Assembly: GCF_001895005.1 (NCBI RefSeq)
Contig: NZ_BCXH01000023.1
Coordinates: 30,276-94,275 of the forward strand
Length of the DNA: 64,000 nucleotides
Source: Rhodococcus yunnanensis NBRC 103083
GTDB lineage: Bacteria; Actinomycetota; Actinomycetes; Mycobacteriales; Mycobacteriaceae
Direction: 5' to 3'
The notes below the pieces were generated by a model, which was given only the letters and a program-made list of their open reading frames with translations, ran no database searches and was not told where the DNA came from. Of this stretch, positions 17,744 to 25,452 are shown piece by piece. Each line of letters opens with the position of its first letter. The first letter of the stretch is position 1. The position numbers were made by a program, and so were the translations under genes.

Positions 17744-18580
17744 ATGCTGATCCTTGCCGCAACCCCCATGGGCGATGTGGGTGATGCGTCCCAGCGACTG
17801 CGCGACGCACTGGCCACGGCCGACGTCGTCGCCGCGGAAGACACCCGACGGACCAAGCAGTTGGCGTCCTCGCTCGGGGTGACCATCACCGGGAAGGTGA
17901 TCAGCTTCTACGATCAGGTCGAAGCCGCACGACTCCCTGGCCTCGTCGACGCCGTCCGCGAGAAGAAGACGGTCCTGCTGGTCACCGATGCAGGCATGCC
18001 GTCGGTCAGCGACCCCGGCTACCGACTCGTCGCCGCGTGCGTCGAGGCGGATCTCCCCGTCACGTGCCTACCGGGGCCGTCCGCGGTGACGACCGCTCTT
18101 GCCCTGTCCGGACTTCCCGTGGAGCGCTTCTGCTTCGACGGCTTCCCGCCGCGCAAGCAAGGGCAACGCACCACGTTCTACAAGAACCTGATCGCGGAAT
18201 CGCGCGCATGTGTCTTCTTCGAGGCCCCTCATCGCCTCGCAGCCTCGCTCGCGGACGCCGTGGCAGTCCTGGGTTCCGAACGGCGCGCCGCGGTCTGCAG
18301 AGAGCTGACCAAGACGTACGAGGAAGTCAAACGCGGAACGCTCGGCGAACTGGCCCTGTGGGCAGCGGATGGGGTCCGCGGCGAGATCACCGTCGTGCTC
18401 GCCGGTGCGCAGCCGGTCGCGTCGGAACCGGAGGACTTGGTCGAGGGCGTCGAGAAGCTCGTCGCGTCGGGAATGCGGTTGAAGGACGCGTGCGCCGAGG
18501 TGGCGATCGGCGGGGTCGGCAAGCGGGAGCTGTACGAGGCCGTCCTCACTGCGCGGGCGGGAGTGGAGCCTGCGGAATGA
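17744..18580 (+). CDS. rsmI: 16S rRNA 2'-O-ribose C1402 methyltransferase
   Basis: 278 aa. SAM-dependent tetrapyrrole-methylase-fold enzyme that methylates the 2'-OH of C1402 in the 30S decoding centre. Motifs: LILAATPMGDVGD, VVAAEDTRRTKQL, LLVTDAGMPSVSDPGYRLV, and PGPSAVTTALALSGLP, then FFEAPHR. The family normally starts MLILAATPIGN, which fixes this ATG; the much longer open frame upstream is antisense to the PMT gene. The last codons (GVEPAE) and stop lie in the first copy of a 35-bp direct repeat. Confidence 0.95.
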   Translation: MLILAATPMGDVGDASQRLRDALATADVVAAEDTRRTKQLASSLGVTITGKVISFYDQVEAARLPGLVDAVREKKTVLLVTDAGMPSVSDPGYRLVAACVEADLPVTCLPGPSAVTTALALSGLPVERFCFDGFPPRKQGQRTTFYKNLIAESRACVFFEAPHRLAASLADAVAVLGSERRAAVCRELTKTYEEVKRGTLGELALWAADGVRGEITVVLAGAQPVASEPEDLVEGVEKLVASGMRLKDACAEVAIGGVGKRELYEAVLTARAGVEPAE

Positions 18581-18661
18581 CCAGGTCAGAAGCGGGAGTG
18601 GAGCCTGCGGAATGACCAGGTTGTAAGCGGGAGTGGAGCCTGCGGAATGACCGGGTGAGAC
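18557..18661. repeat. 35-bp direct repeat, three copies, spanning the rsmI stop codon
   Basis: Units start at 18557, 18592 and 18627, exactly 35 bp apart. Each begins GCGGGAGTGGAGCCTGCGG followed by AATGACC; the last few bases vary. The first copy encodes the RsmI C-terminus and its TGA; the other two are non-coding copies. It lies between rsmI and a convergent gene. Confidence 0.9.
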
Positions 18662-18669
18662 GAGCAGGA

Positions 18670-19098
18670 TCAGCCGACGACCTGCTGACGTAGCCCTTCG
18701 GTCGCAGCTTCCAGGACGGTCTTGGTGCCCTTCTTCACGAGGAATCCGGGCACCGGGATCTTGGGATCGACGGTGAGCGAGAACTTCACGTGCGTTCCCT
18801 TCTCCGTCGGGGTGAGGGTGTATTCGCCGCGCTGAGATTTCTGCTGTGAACTTTCGACGAGATCCCACGACACCGTCGTCTCGGACCAGGTGTATTCGAC
18901 GACCTGCTCGTCGTTGATGCCGAGGATCGACACCGCCATTTTCACGCGGCGCGGCTTGCCGTCGTCGAAACGGCTCACTATCTCGATCTTCTTGTGGACG
19001 GGCGACCAGGACGGCAGCCCTTCCACGTCCGCGAGAACGTCGAGGACCGCGGCCTGCTCGGCGTGGATGTCGACCTCTTTGGTGCCTGTGACTGCCAT
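18670..19098 (-). CDS. SRPBCC (polyketide cyclase/START-like) family protein
   Basis: 142 aa. It starts with the family pattern (VDIHAEQAAVLDVLADVEGLPSW) and ends with a long C-terminal helix (GTKTVLEAATEGLRQQV), the usual helix-grip fold that encloses a hydrophobic ligand. Actinobacterial homologues are often called cyclase/dehydrase but have no proven reaction. It lies 14 bp downstream of the esterase gene in the same orientation, so the two are probably co-transcribed and may act on lipids. Confidence 0.8.
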   Translation of the reverse strand: MAVTGTKEVDIHAEQAAVLDVLADVEGLPSWSPVHKKIEIVSRFDDGKPRRVKMAVSILGINDEQVVEYTWSETTVSWDLVESSQQKSQRGEYTLTPTEKGTHVKFSLTVDPKIPVPGFLVKKGTKTVLEAATEGLRQQVVG

Positions 19099-19112
19099 GG
19101 GGACAACGTAAC

Positions 19113-20132
19113 TCAGGCGGTGCCTGCCACGGCGTCGATTGCTCCGTGTGTCCGCACGAACTCACCGATCTCGCTCAGCGCCCGATGTGCCTCGGGCAGG
19201 AAATCCGCGGCCTGGAACACGTGGACCTGGTCCTGCCAGACCTGCAGTTCGCAGTCCACGCCTGCCGCGTCGAGTCGTTCGGCCATCAGTTCGGCGTCCG
19301 CCAGGACCATCTCGGTGGATCCGGCCTGGATGAGCACCGGCGGTAGGCCGGACAGGTCGGCGTCGACGGGGGAGACCCGTGGACCGTGCTTTCCTTCGAC
19401 GACGATCTCGGCGTCGACGCGGTCGGCCAGAACCGTCAGGGCAGGTACGGCGTCGGCCGGGAACACCGCGCACTTCGACGCGTTGGGGTGCTCGAGCTTG
19501 CCCGTCGGGTCCATGTCGGTCAGCGGCGACATGACGAAGATCCCTGCAGGGGTGGGCAGGTCAAGGGTCCGCAGTGCCAGCGACACCATGAAGGCCAGGT
19601 AGCCCCCGGCCGAATCGCCCGCGATGAAGATCTGATCGGGCCTGTAACCGGAATCGAGCAGGAACCGGTAACCGTCGACTCCGTCCTCGACAGCGTGCGC
19701 GATGGGGTTTCTCGGCATCATTCGGTAGTCGACCGACAGGACGGGTGCATCGACGCTGTTGGAGATGCGGGACACCAGACGGCGGTGGGTGTTGAGGCCG
19801 CAGCAGATGAACGCGCCGCCGTGCAGGTAGAGCACCACCCTGTCGTCCCGAACGCCGTCGGCGCGGATCCATTCGGCGCCGCAGTCCGCGAGCAGCACTC
19901 GGCGCCGGCGGGTACCTTTCACGGGCGGCACCAGCATTCCTGCGTAGTCGACGAGGCCCATCGGCCACGGAAGGTTCGGCATCTTTGCCCACACGGACAG
20001 AAACGGCCGAACCGTCAACTGCAGGTAGGCGGCCAGAGCCTTGCTGCTGAGGCTGCTGCTGGACATGTCACGCCTGGTCGACGGCTTCTTCGTCGAACCC
20101 GGCTGCTTCAAAGCGGTGAGTACGGTTGTCAT
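19113..20132 (-). CDS. Alpha/beta hydrolase of the hormone-sensitive lipase family
   Basis: 339 aa. HSL-type (family IV) esterase or lipase: oxyanion motif HGGAF at about 104-108, nucleophile Ser174 in GDSAGG, then a conserved acid region (SPLTDMDPTG) and a His late in the sequence (WQDQVHVFQ). The first 50 residues are basic and hydrophobic and may associate with membrane. It is divergent from the wax ester synthase, with a symmetric inverted repeat between them, which suggests joint control of neutral lipid turnover (inference). Confidence 0.9.
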   Translation of the reverse strand: MTTVLTALKQPGSTKKPSTRRDMSSSSLSSKALAAYLQLTVRPFLSVWAKMPNLPWPMGLVDYAGMLVPPVKGTRRRRVLLADCGAEWIRADGVRDDRVVLYLHGGAFICCGLNTHRRLVSRISNSVDAPVLSVDYRMMPRNPIAHAVEDGVDGYRFLLDSGYRPDQIFIAGDSAGGYLAFMVSLALRTLDLPTPAGIFVMSPLTDMDPTGKLEHPNASKCAVFPADAVPALTVLADRVDAEIVVEGKHGPRVSPVDADLSGLPPVLIQAGSTEMVLADAELMAERLDAAGVDCELQVWQDQVHVFQAADFLPEAHRALSEIGEFVRTHGAIDAVAGTA

Positions 20133-20201
20133 CGTCCTCGCCTCCGTTCGCGCAGGTGCTTGGAACTCCTAGTAACGGACAATAACCTGTGGCGTGAACC
20201 A

Positions 20202-20220
20202 CTCGAACGTAAGGTTCGAG
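20202..20220. promoter_or_regulatory. Inverted repeat in the esterase/wax synthase divergent promoter
   Basis: CTCGAAC - GTAAG - GTTCGAG: perfect 7-bp arms around 5 bp, in the 134-bp gap between the divergent genes. This size and symmetry suit a TetR- or Xre-type operator. No regulator gene is adjacent. Confidence 0.5.
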
Positions 20221-20266
20221 TTCGATGTCACACCGTGACGAAAACTAGTCGTAAAGGTGATCGCAC

Positions 20267-21649
20267 ATGGCGCTCATGCCCGTTACCGAATCCATGTTCT
20301 TGATCGCGGAATCACGCGAGCACCCGATGCATGTCGGTGGGCTCCAACTTTTCGTACCGGCTGGTGATCCGCACGAACTCGCGGACGAGATCGAGGCCAA
20401 GTTCACGCAGAGCGAAGTTCACGAACTGTTTCGTAAAAGGCCTGGTCGGCCGGTCAATGTCATGGGCAATATCACGTGGTCTCGCGAAGCGGACATCGAC
20501 TTCGAGTATCACGTACGGAGGGTGATACTGCCGTCTCCCGGGAGGATTCGAGAGCTGTTTCAATTCCTCTCTCTGAACCACAGTACGCCGCTGGACCGGT
20601 ATCGGCCCATGTGGGAACTTCACATCGTCGAAGGGCTCGCCGACGGCCGGATCGCTCTGTACACCAAGGTGCATCACTCCCTCGTCGACGGTGTATCGGC
20701 GTTGAAGCTGATGCTCAACACGCTGACAACCGATCCTGACGACCGAAACGGCGTCGCGACATGGGACCCGTCGTTGTTCCGCGTGAAGGAATCGCGACGC
20801 GAGCCGAGTGCGTTCGAACGCATCAAGGGCGGGGCGACGGTCGGGCTCGGGCTTGCCGGTGATCTGTTCGACTTCGTCCCCGCCGCGGCACGGATCGGAC
20901 TGCGTGCGATGCGCAACGAAGGTGCCCAATTGCCCCTTCGGGCACCACGGACGATGTTCAACGTGCCCATCGGCGGTGCCCGACGGTTCGCCGCCGAAAG
21001 TTGGTCGATCGATCGAATGACCACCGTGGCAAAGAGTTTGGACATCACGCTCAACGACATCGTGCTGGCGATGTGCGCCGGGGCGCTGCGCGCGTACCTG
21101 ATCGACGAGGACGGGCTACCCGAATCTCCCTTGATCGCAATGGTTCCTGTCTCACTACGCAAGCCCGGCGAGGAGTCGTCGGCCGGAAACGCGGTGACCA
21201 CCATTCTGTGCAACCTCGGTACACACGAGTCCGACCCGCTCGATCGGTTGCAGTGCATCACCGACTCGACGACCAAGGGCAAGGACATGATGCGTGAGCT
21301 GAACACGTTGGAGTCCTTGACCTTCGGCGCGGTCACCATGCTGCCGCTGCTGTTCGGTCCGGTCCCCGGCTTCGTGAACAACACTCCGCCGCCGTTCAAC
21401 GTCGTGATCTCCAACGTGCCGGGCTCGAGGGAGGAACTGTACTGGAACGGAGCCAGGCTCGACGGGATCTATCCGGCGTCCATCGTGTGCGACGGGATGG
21501 CCCTCAACATCACCGTCGCCAGCAACGGGGATTCGCTCAACTTCGGCCTCATCGGCTGCCGGCGAAGCGTCCCGCACCTGCAGCGGATGCTCACGCACCT
21601 GGAAACGTCGTTGGCGGAGTTGGAGAAGGTCGCGCCGGCTTCCGCTTGA
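20267..21649 (+). CDS. Wax ester synthase/diacylglycerol O-acyltransferase (WS/DGAT)
   Basis: 460 aa. Makes triacylglycerol or wax ester from acyl-CoA and diacylglycerol or fatty alcohol, at the membrane or lipid-body surface. The catalytic HHSLVDG motif is at residues 136-142. The N-terminal PVTESMFLIAESREHPMHVG and the late NVVISNVPGS and PASIVCDGMALNITV blocks are family hallmarks; length is typical. AAAGGTGA precedes the ATG. The TGA stop is formed by the end of a 53-bp repeat element. Such enzymes are abundant in Rhodococcus. Confidence 0.95.
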   Translation: MALMPVTESMFLIAESREHPMHVGGLQLFVPAGDPHELADEIEAKFTQSEVHELFRKRPGRPVNVMGNITWSREADIDFEYHVRRVILPSPGRIRELFQFLSLNHSTPLDRYRPMWELHIVEGLADGRIALYTKVHHSLVDGVSALKLMLNTLTTDPDDRNGVATWDPSLFRVKESRREPSAFERIKGGATVGLGLAGDLFDFVPAAARIGLRAMRNEGAQLPLRAPRTMFNVPIGGARRFAAESWSIDRMTTVAKSLDITLNDIVLAMCAGALRAYLIDEDGLPESPLIAMVPVSLRKPGEESSAGNAVTTILCNLGTHESDPLDRLQCITDSTTKGKDMMRELNTLESLTFGAVTMLPLLFGPVPGFVNNTPPPFNVVISNVPGSREELYWNGARLDGIYPASIVCDGMALNITVASNGDSLNFGLIGCRRSVPHLQRMLTHLETSLAELEKVAPASA

Positions 21650-21695
21650 ATGGACCCTGCTAGCTATCTGTTCGTATGAATGGCGCATTCAAGCG
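21643..21695 (+). repeat. 53-bp palindromic element, copy A
   Basis: Terminal inverted repeats CGCTTGAATG and CATTCAAGCG, 33 bp between them including GCTATCT and TCGTATGAATG. The left terminus supplies the TGA stop of the wax ester synthase gene. Confidence 0.9.
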
Positions 21696-21721
21696 ATGGG
21701 GTCCGATCGCTTGAATGCGCC
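21682..21721. terminator. Long hairpin formed between repeat copies A and B
   Basis: The right end of copy A and the left end of copy B form a perfect 16-bp stem (21682-21697 with 21706-21721) and an 8-nt loop. It lies between two converging genes, so it could end transcription from both sides. No clear U-tract follows, so termination is inferred. Confidence 0.5.
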
Positions 21722-21760
21722 GCCGACGCTATCTATTCGTATGAATGAACCATTCAAGCG
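21708..21760 (+). repeat. 53-bp palindromic element, copy B
   Basis: Same termini, length and orientation as copy A, 12 bp away. Its core has GCTATCTATTCGTATGAATG. The right terminus supplies the stop codon of convergent metG (TGA, read from TCA at 21754). Confidence 0.9.
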
Positions 21761-23310
21761 GTCTTGGGCTCGTACTTCGGAAACACCGGCGACGGCGCAG
21801 GCAGCGACTCGCCCGGCACGATCCGCGAGGCGATGTCGGTGAACTCGTGGGCCGGACCGCCGAGCAGTTCGAGGATCCGGGCCGCCGATCCGGGCATGAC
21901 GGGCTGGATCAGAATGCCGACGATGCGCAGGACCTCCAGCGTCACGTACAGCACGGTGGCCATACGCGCCGGATCGGTCTTGCGCAGCACCCACGGTTCC
22001 TGCTGCGAGAAGTAGCGGTTGGTCTCACCGAGCACCGACCAGATCGCTTCGAGGGCCGAATGCAGTGCCTGGACGTCGAATTCGCGGCGGCAGATCTCCA
22101 GCAGTGCGTCCGCGCGCGCAAGCAACGCCTCGTCGTCGGCCGTGAATGCGCCGGGCGTCGGGACCTTTCCGTCGAGGTTCTTGGCGACCATCGTCAGCGA
22201 ACGCTGCGCGAGGTTGCCGAGCTCGTTCGACAGGTCCGCATTCATCCGCGTCACGATCGCCTCGGCGCTGTAGCTGCCGTCCTGGCCGTACGAGACCTCA
22301 CGGAGCAGGAAGAATCGAAGCGGATCGAGGCCGAACTCGTCGACGAGCGCGAACGGGTCGACGACATTGCCGACCGACTTGGACATCTTCTCGCCCTTGT
22401 TGTTCAGAAATCCGTGCACGAACACCCGCTTGGGCAGCTCGATGCCCGCGGACATGAGGAACGACGGCCAGAAGACGGTGTGGAACCGGGTGATGTCCTT
22501 GCCGATGATGTGCAGGTCGGCGGGCCAGTACTTCTGGAACTTCTCGGAGTCGGTGTTCGGGTAACCGACGCCGGTGATGTAGTTGGTCAGGGCGTCGACC
22601 CACACGTACATGACGTGCGCCGGATCGTTCGGCACCTGAACGCCCCAGTCGAACGTCGTCCGCGAGATCGACAGGTCCCGCAGGCCGCCCTTGACGAAGT
22701 TGACGATCTCGTTGCGGCGAGTATTGGGCGCGATGAAACCGGGATTGGCGTCGTACAGCTCGAGGAGTTTGTCCTGATACGCCGACAGCTTGAAGAAGTA
22801 CGACGCCTCTTCCGTCCATTCGACCGGGGTGTTCGTCTCGGTGGCGACGCGGGTGCCGTCCTCGGCGAGAGTCGTCTCTCCTTCGGTGTAGAACGCTTCG
22901 TCGCGCACCGAATACCACCCGGCGAAGGCGTCGAGATAGATGTCGCCGCGCTCGACCATCTTGTCCCAGATGGCCTGGCTGGCCTCGTGGTGATCGGCAT
23001 CCGTCGTCCGGATGAACCGGTCGTAGGAGATCCCGAGGGTCTCGTCGAGCTTCTTGAAGACGTCGGAGTTGCGGGTCGCCAGGTCGCGGACGTCGATGCC
23101 CTCTTTGGTCGCCGTCTGCTGCATCTTCAGGCCGTGCTCGTCGGTCCCCGTCAGGAACATGACGTCGAAGCCGTCGAGCCGCTTGAATCGGGCGATCACA
23201 TCCGTCGAGATGTACTCGTACGCGTGTCCGATGTGCGGCACACCGTTCGGGTACGCGATCGCGGTCGTGACATAGAAAGGAGGCCGTGAGGCTTCAGCTG
23301 GCGCAGTCAT
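21754..23310 (-). CDS. metG: Methionyl-tRNA synthetase
   Basis: 518 aa class I synthetase that charges tRNA-Met. The HIGH motif appears as PHIGHAYEY (about 25-33) and KMSKS within NNKGEKMSKSVGN (about 300). The C-terminal anticodon-binding helical domain is present, and the extra dimerisation domain of some MetRS is absent. There is no RBS; TAGAGT lies 9 nt upstream of the ATG, suggesting a leaderless mRNA. The ATG overlaps, on the opposite strand, the region in front of tatD. The stop codon falls in repeat copy B. Confidence 0.96.
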   Translation of the reverse strand: MTAPAEASRPPFYVTTAIAYPNGVPHIGHAYEYISTDVIARFKRLDGFDVMFLTGTDEHGLKMQQTATKEGIDVRDLATRNSDVFKKLDETLGISYDRFIRTTDADHHEASQAIWDKMVERGDIYLDAFAGWYSVRDEAFYTEGETTLAEDGTRVATETNTPVEWTEEASYFFKLSAYQDKLLELYDANPGFIAPNTRRNEIVNFVKGGLRDLSISRTTFDWGVQVPNDPAHVMYVWVDALTNYITGVGYPNTDSEKFQKYWPADLHIIGKDITRFHTVFWPSFLMSAGIELPKRVFVHGFLNNKGEKMSKSVGNVVDPFALVDEFGLDPLRFFLLREVSYGQDGSYSAEAIVTRMNADLSNELGNLAQRSLTMVAKNLDGKVPTPGAFTADDEALLARADALLEICRREFDVQALHSALEAIWSVLGETNRYFSQQEPWVLRKTDPARMATVLYVTLEVLRIVGILIQPVMPGSAARILELLGGPAHEFTDIASRIVPGESLPAPSPVFPKYEPKTA

Positions 23311-23318
23311 GGTGCGCC

Positions 23319-23325
23319 TACTCTA
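23319..23325. promoter_or_regulatory. Shared symmetric -10 element for metG and tatD
   Basis: TACTCTA is a TANNNTA motif. It reads TACTCT toward tatD (GTG 8 nt after) and TAGAGT toward metG (ATG 9 nt after). Neither gene has an RBS, which fits leaderless transcription from both strands of one -10. Confidence 0.45.
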
Positions 23326-23332
23326 TCTATTC

Positions 23333-24172
23333 GTGACCAAAGATCGTCCTGCACCACCGCTGCCCGAGCGTCTCGACACCCTCGTCGACGCGCACACGCA
23401 CCTCGATGCATGCGGCGCCGTCGATGCCCACAGCGTCGCCGCGATCCTCGATCGTGCCGAGTCGGTGGGCGTCGGACGGGTGGTGACGGTGGCCGACGAC
23501 CTCGATGCCGCGCGCTTCGCCGTCGACGCCGCCGGGTGGGACCGGAGGGTCTGGGCGGCCGTCGCCATCCATCCGACGCGCGCGAACGTGCTCGACGACG
23601 ACGTGAAGGCCGAGATCGAGCGCCTGGCGACAAATCCGCGCGTCGTCGCGGTCGGGGAGACGGGGCTGGACTACTACTGGCCCGGCAAGCTCGACGGCTG
23701 CGCGACGGTGGAAGAGCAGCACGACGGCTTTCGCTGGCACATCGATCTGGCGAAAAGGCTCGGCAAGCCGCTGATGATCCACAACCGTGAGGCCGACGAG
23801 GACCTGCTTTCGGTGTTGAAAGAGGAGGGCGCTCCCGAGACGGTCATCTTCCATTGCTTCTCGTCGGGTCCCGAGATCGCCAGGGCATGCATCGACGCCG
23901 GCTACGTGCTCAGCCTGTCCGGGACCGTCAGTTTCAAGAACGCGCACGCTCTGCGTGCGGCGGCCGTCCTGATTCCCGACGCCCAACTGCTGGTGGAGAC
24001 CGATGCGCCGTTCCTGACGCCGCATCCGTTCCGCGGAGCGCCGAACGAGCCGTACTGCTTGCCGTACACCGCTCGCGCGCTGGCCGAGATCCGTGGTCAG
24101 GATCCGGTCGAGCTCGCCGCGCATGTCACCGCGAATGCCGAGCGGGTCTATGCGCTCCGCGCCCGTGTGTGA
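23333..24172 (+). CDS. tatD: TatD-family metal-dependent DNase/hydrolase
   Basis: 279 aa TIM-barrel metallohydrolase. Metal ligands are in DAHTHLDACG (His-x-His, about 22-31), the Glu of VAVGETGLDYYW, LMIHNRE, IFHCFSSG, and the late LLVETDAPFLTPHPFRG. It probably acts as a 3'-5' exonuclease or D-tyrosyl-tRNA-type hydrolase in repair or turnover. The GTG at 23333 is preferred over the ATG at 23309 because the putative -10 lies between them; the longer form would add eight residues. It follows the conserved order metG-tatD-rpfB. Confidence 0.92.
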   Translation: MTKDRPAPPLPERLDTLVDAHTHLDACGAVDAHSVAAILDRAESVGVGRVVTVADDLDAARFAVDAAGWDRRVWAAVAIHPTRANVLDDDVKAEIERLATNPRVVAVGETGLDYYWPGKLDGCATVEEQHDGFRWHIDLAKRLGKPLMIHNREADEDLLSVLKEEGAPETVIFHCFSSGPEIARACIDAGYVLSLSGTVSFKNAHALRAAAVLIPDAQLLVETDAPFLTPHPFRGAPNEPYCLPYTARALAEIRGQDPVELAAHVTANAERVYALRARV

Positions 24173-24216
24173 GCAGTGATTCTCTGACGTAACTCGGCGC
24201 TCACGAGCACCCAGAG

Positions 24217-24245
24217 TTGCGGGATGTGCACCAATTCGTTACCGT
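24217..24245 (+). promoter_or_regulatory. Putative sigma-A-type promoter of rpfB
   Basis: TTGCGG, a 17-bp spacer, then TACCGT (repeated as TACCGTACCGT). The predicted leader is about 55 nt. A separate inverted repeat, CGTTACC (24237-24243) and GGTAACG (24277-24283), overlaps it and could bind a regulator. Confidence 0.5.
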
Positions 24246-24305
24246 ACCGTGATCCAGCCGACGGGCGTTTCGCATTGGTAACGCTCCCGAACTCAGGAAT
24301 TGCTT

Positions 24306-25433
24306 GTGTCCAGTATTGCTCGTCTCAACTCCACCAGGTCGTTGACGTTGTACCTGGTAGTCGCCGCGCTGCTGGCTACTCTCCTGGTCGGAGGTGCCAT
24401 CGCCGTTGCCCGTCACAAGACGGTGACGATCGACGTCGACGGCGAAAAGATCAGTCTCAGCACCATGACATCCGACGTCAACGGGGCTCTCGTCGCCGCC
24501 GGGTACGCCCCGGGTGACAAGGATCTCGTCGCGCCGTCCGGTGACACGTCGCTGTCCGACGGCGAAACGGTCGTTCTGCGCCGTGCGCGTGAGCTCAACG
24601 TGACCGTCGACGGCGAGCAGAAGGAGATCTGGACGACCGCACTGACCGTCGACGAGGCCCTTCAGCAGATGGACCTCACCGAGGACGCACATGTGTCGGC
24701 GTCGCGCGGTGAGCGTCTCCCACTCGAAGGCACCACCCTCGATGTCGCACTGCCCAAACAGGTTTCGATCGTCGACGGCGCAGCAGCAGCAACACCGCTG
24801 ACTCTCGCCGCCCCGACGATCCGCGAATTCCTCGAAGAGGCAGGCACGCCGCTCGAGCAGGCGGACACCGTGTCACCCGGACCGGACGAGAAGGTCACCG
24901 AAGGCGCCCAGATCGTCGTGACGCGTGACCGGACCGAGACCAAGTCCGAAACGACCGACGTCTCGCCCCCCGAACAGCGCATCGAAGACCCGACGATGAA
25001 CATGAGCAAGACCGTCGTCGAAAACCCGGGCTCGCCGGGAATCTCCGACATCACGTGGAACATCAACACCGTCAACGGCCAGGAAGTCGGCCGCGAGAAG
25101 GTCTCCGAGGACGTCAAGGTCCCGGCGCAGCCCAAGGTCGTACGCGTCGGCGCGAAGCCCGGCACCGAGGTGCCACCCGTCGAGAACGGTGCGACGTGGG
25201 ACGCCCTCGCGCAGTGCGAAGCAACCGGCAACTGGGCCATCAACACCGGCAACGGCTTCTTCGGCGGCGTCCAGTTCGACCAGAACACCTGGGAACGCCA
25301 AGGCGGACTCAAATACGCACCCCGCGCCGACCTCGCCACACGTGAAGAGCAGATCGCCATCGCCTCGGTCACACAGAAGTCACAGGGCTGGGGCGCATGG
25401 CCTGCCTGCACCGCTCGCCTGGGTTACCGCTGA
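24306..25433 (+). CDS. rpfB: Resuscitation-promoting factor RpfB-like secreted transglycosylase
   Basis: 375 aa, exported and membrane-anchored: a basic start and one TM segment (about 15-37). Three DUF348 repeats follow (about 40-200; KTVTIDVDGEKISLSTM, ELNVTVDGEQKEIWTTALTV, KQVSIVDGAAAATPLTL), then a G5 domain (about 205-285). The lysozyme-like Rpf domain is at the end (WDALAQCEATGNWAINTGNG), with the catalytic Glu in CEATGNW and a conserved Cys pair. It cleaves peptidoglycan and promotes regrowth of dormant cells. The GTG start has CAGGA 7 nt upstream. Confidence 0.95.
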   Translation: MSSIARLNSTRSLTLYLVVAALLATLLVGGAIAVARHKTVTIDVDGEKISLSTMTSDVNGALVAAGYAPGDKDLVAPSGDTSLSDGETVVLRRARELNVTVDGEQKEIWTTALTVDEALQQMDLTEDAHVSASRGERLPLEGTTLDVALPKQVSIVDGAAAATPLTLAAPTIREFLEEAGTPLEQADTVSPGPDEKVTEGAQIVVTRDRTETKSETTDVSPPEQRIEDPTMNMSKTVVENPGSPGISDITWNINTVNGQEVGREKVSEDVKVPAQPKVVRVGAKPGTEVPPVENGATWDALAQCEATGNWAINTGNGFFGGVQFDQNTWERQGGLKYAPRADLATREEQIAIASVTQKSQGWGAWPACTARLGYR

Positions 25434-25452
25434 CTTGCGTACAGTTTTCACA

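Noticed and set aside
24173..24305. c-di-AMP (ydaO-type) riboswitch upstream of rpfB
   Set aside because: Such riboswitches occur before some actinobacterial rpf genes, but the predicted leader is only about 55 nt and I see no conserved core.
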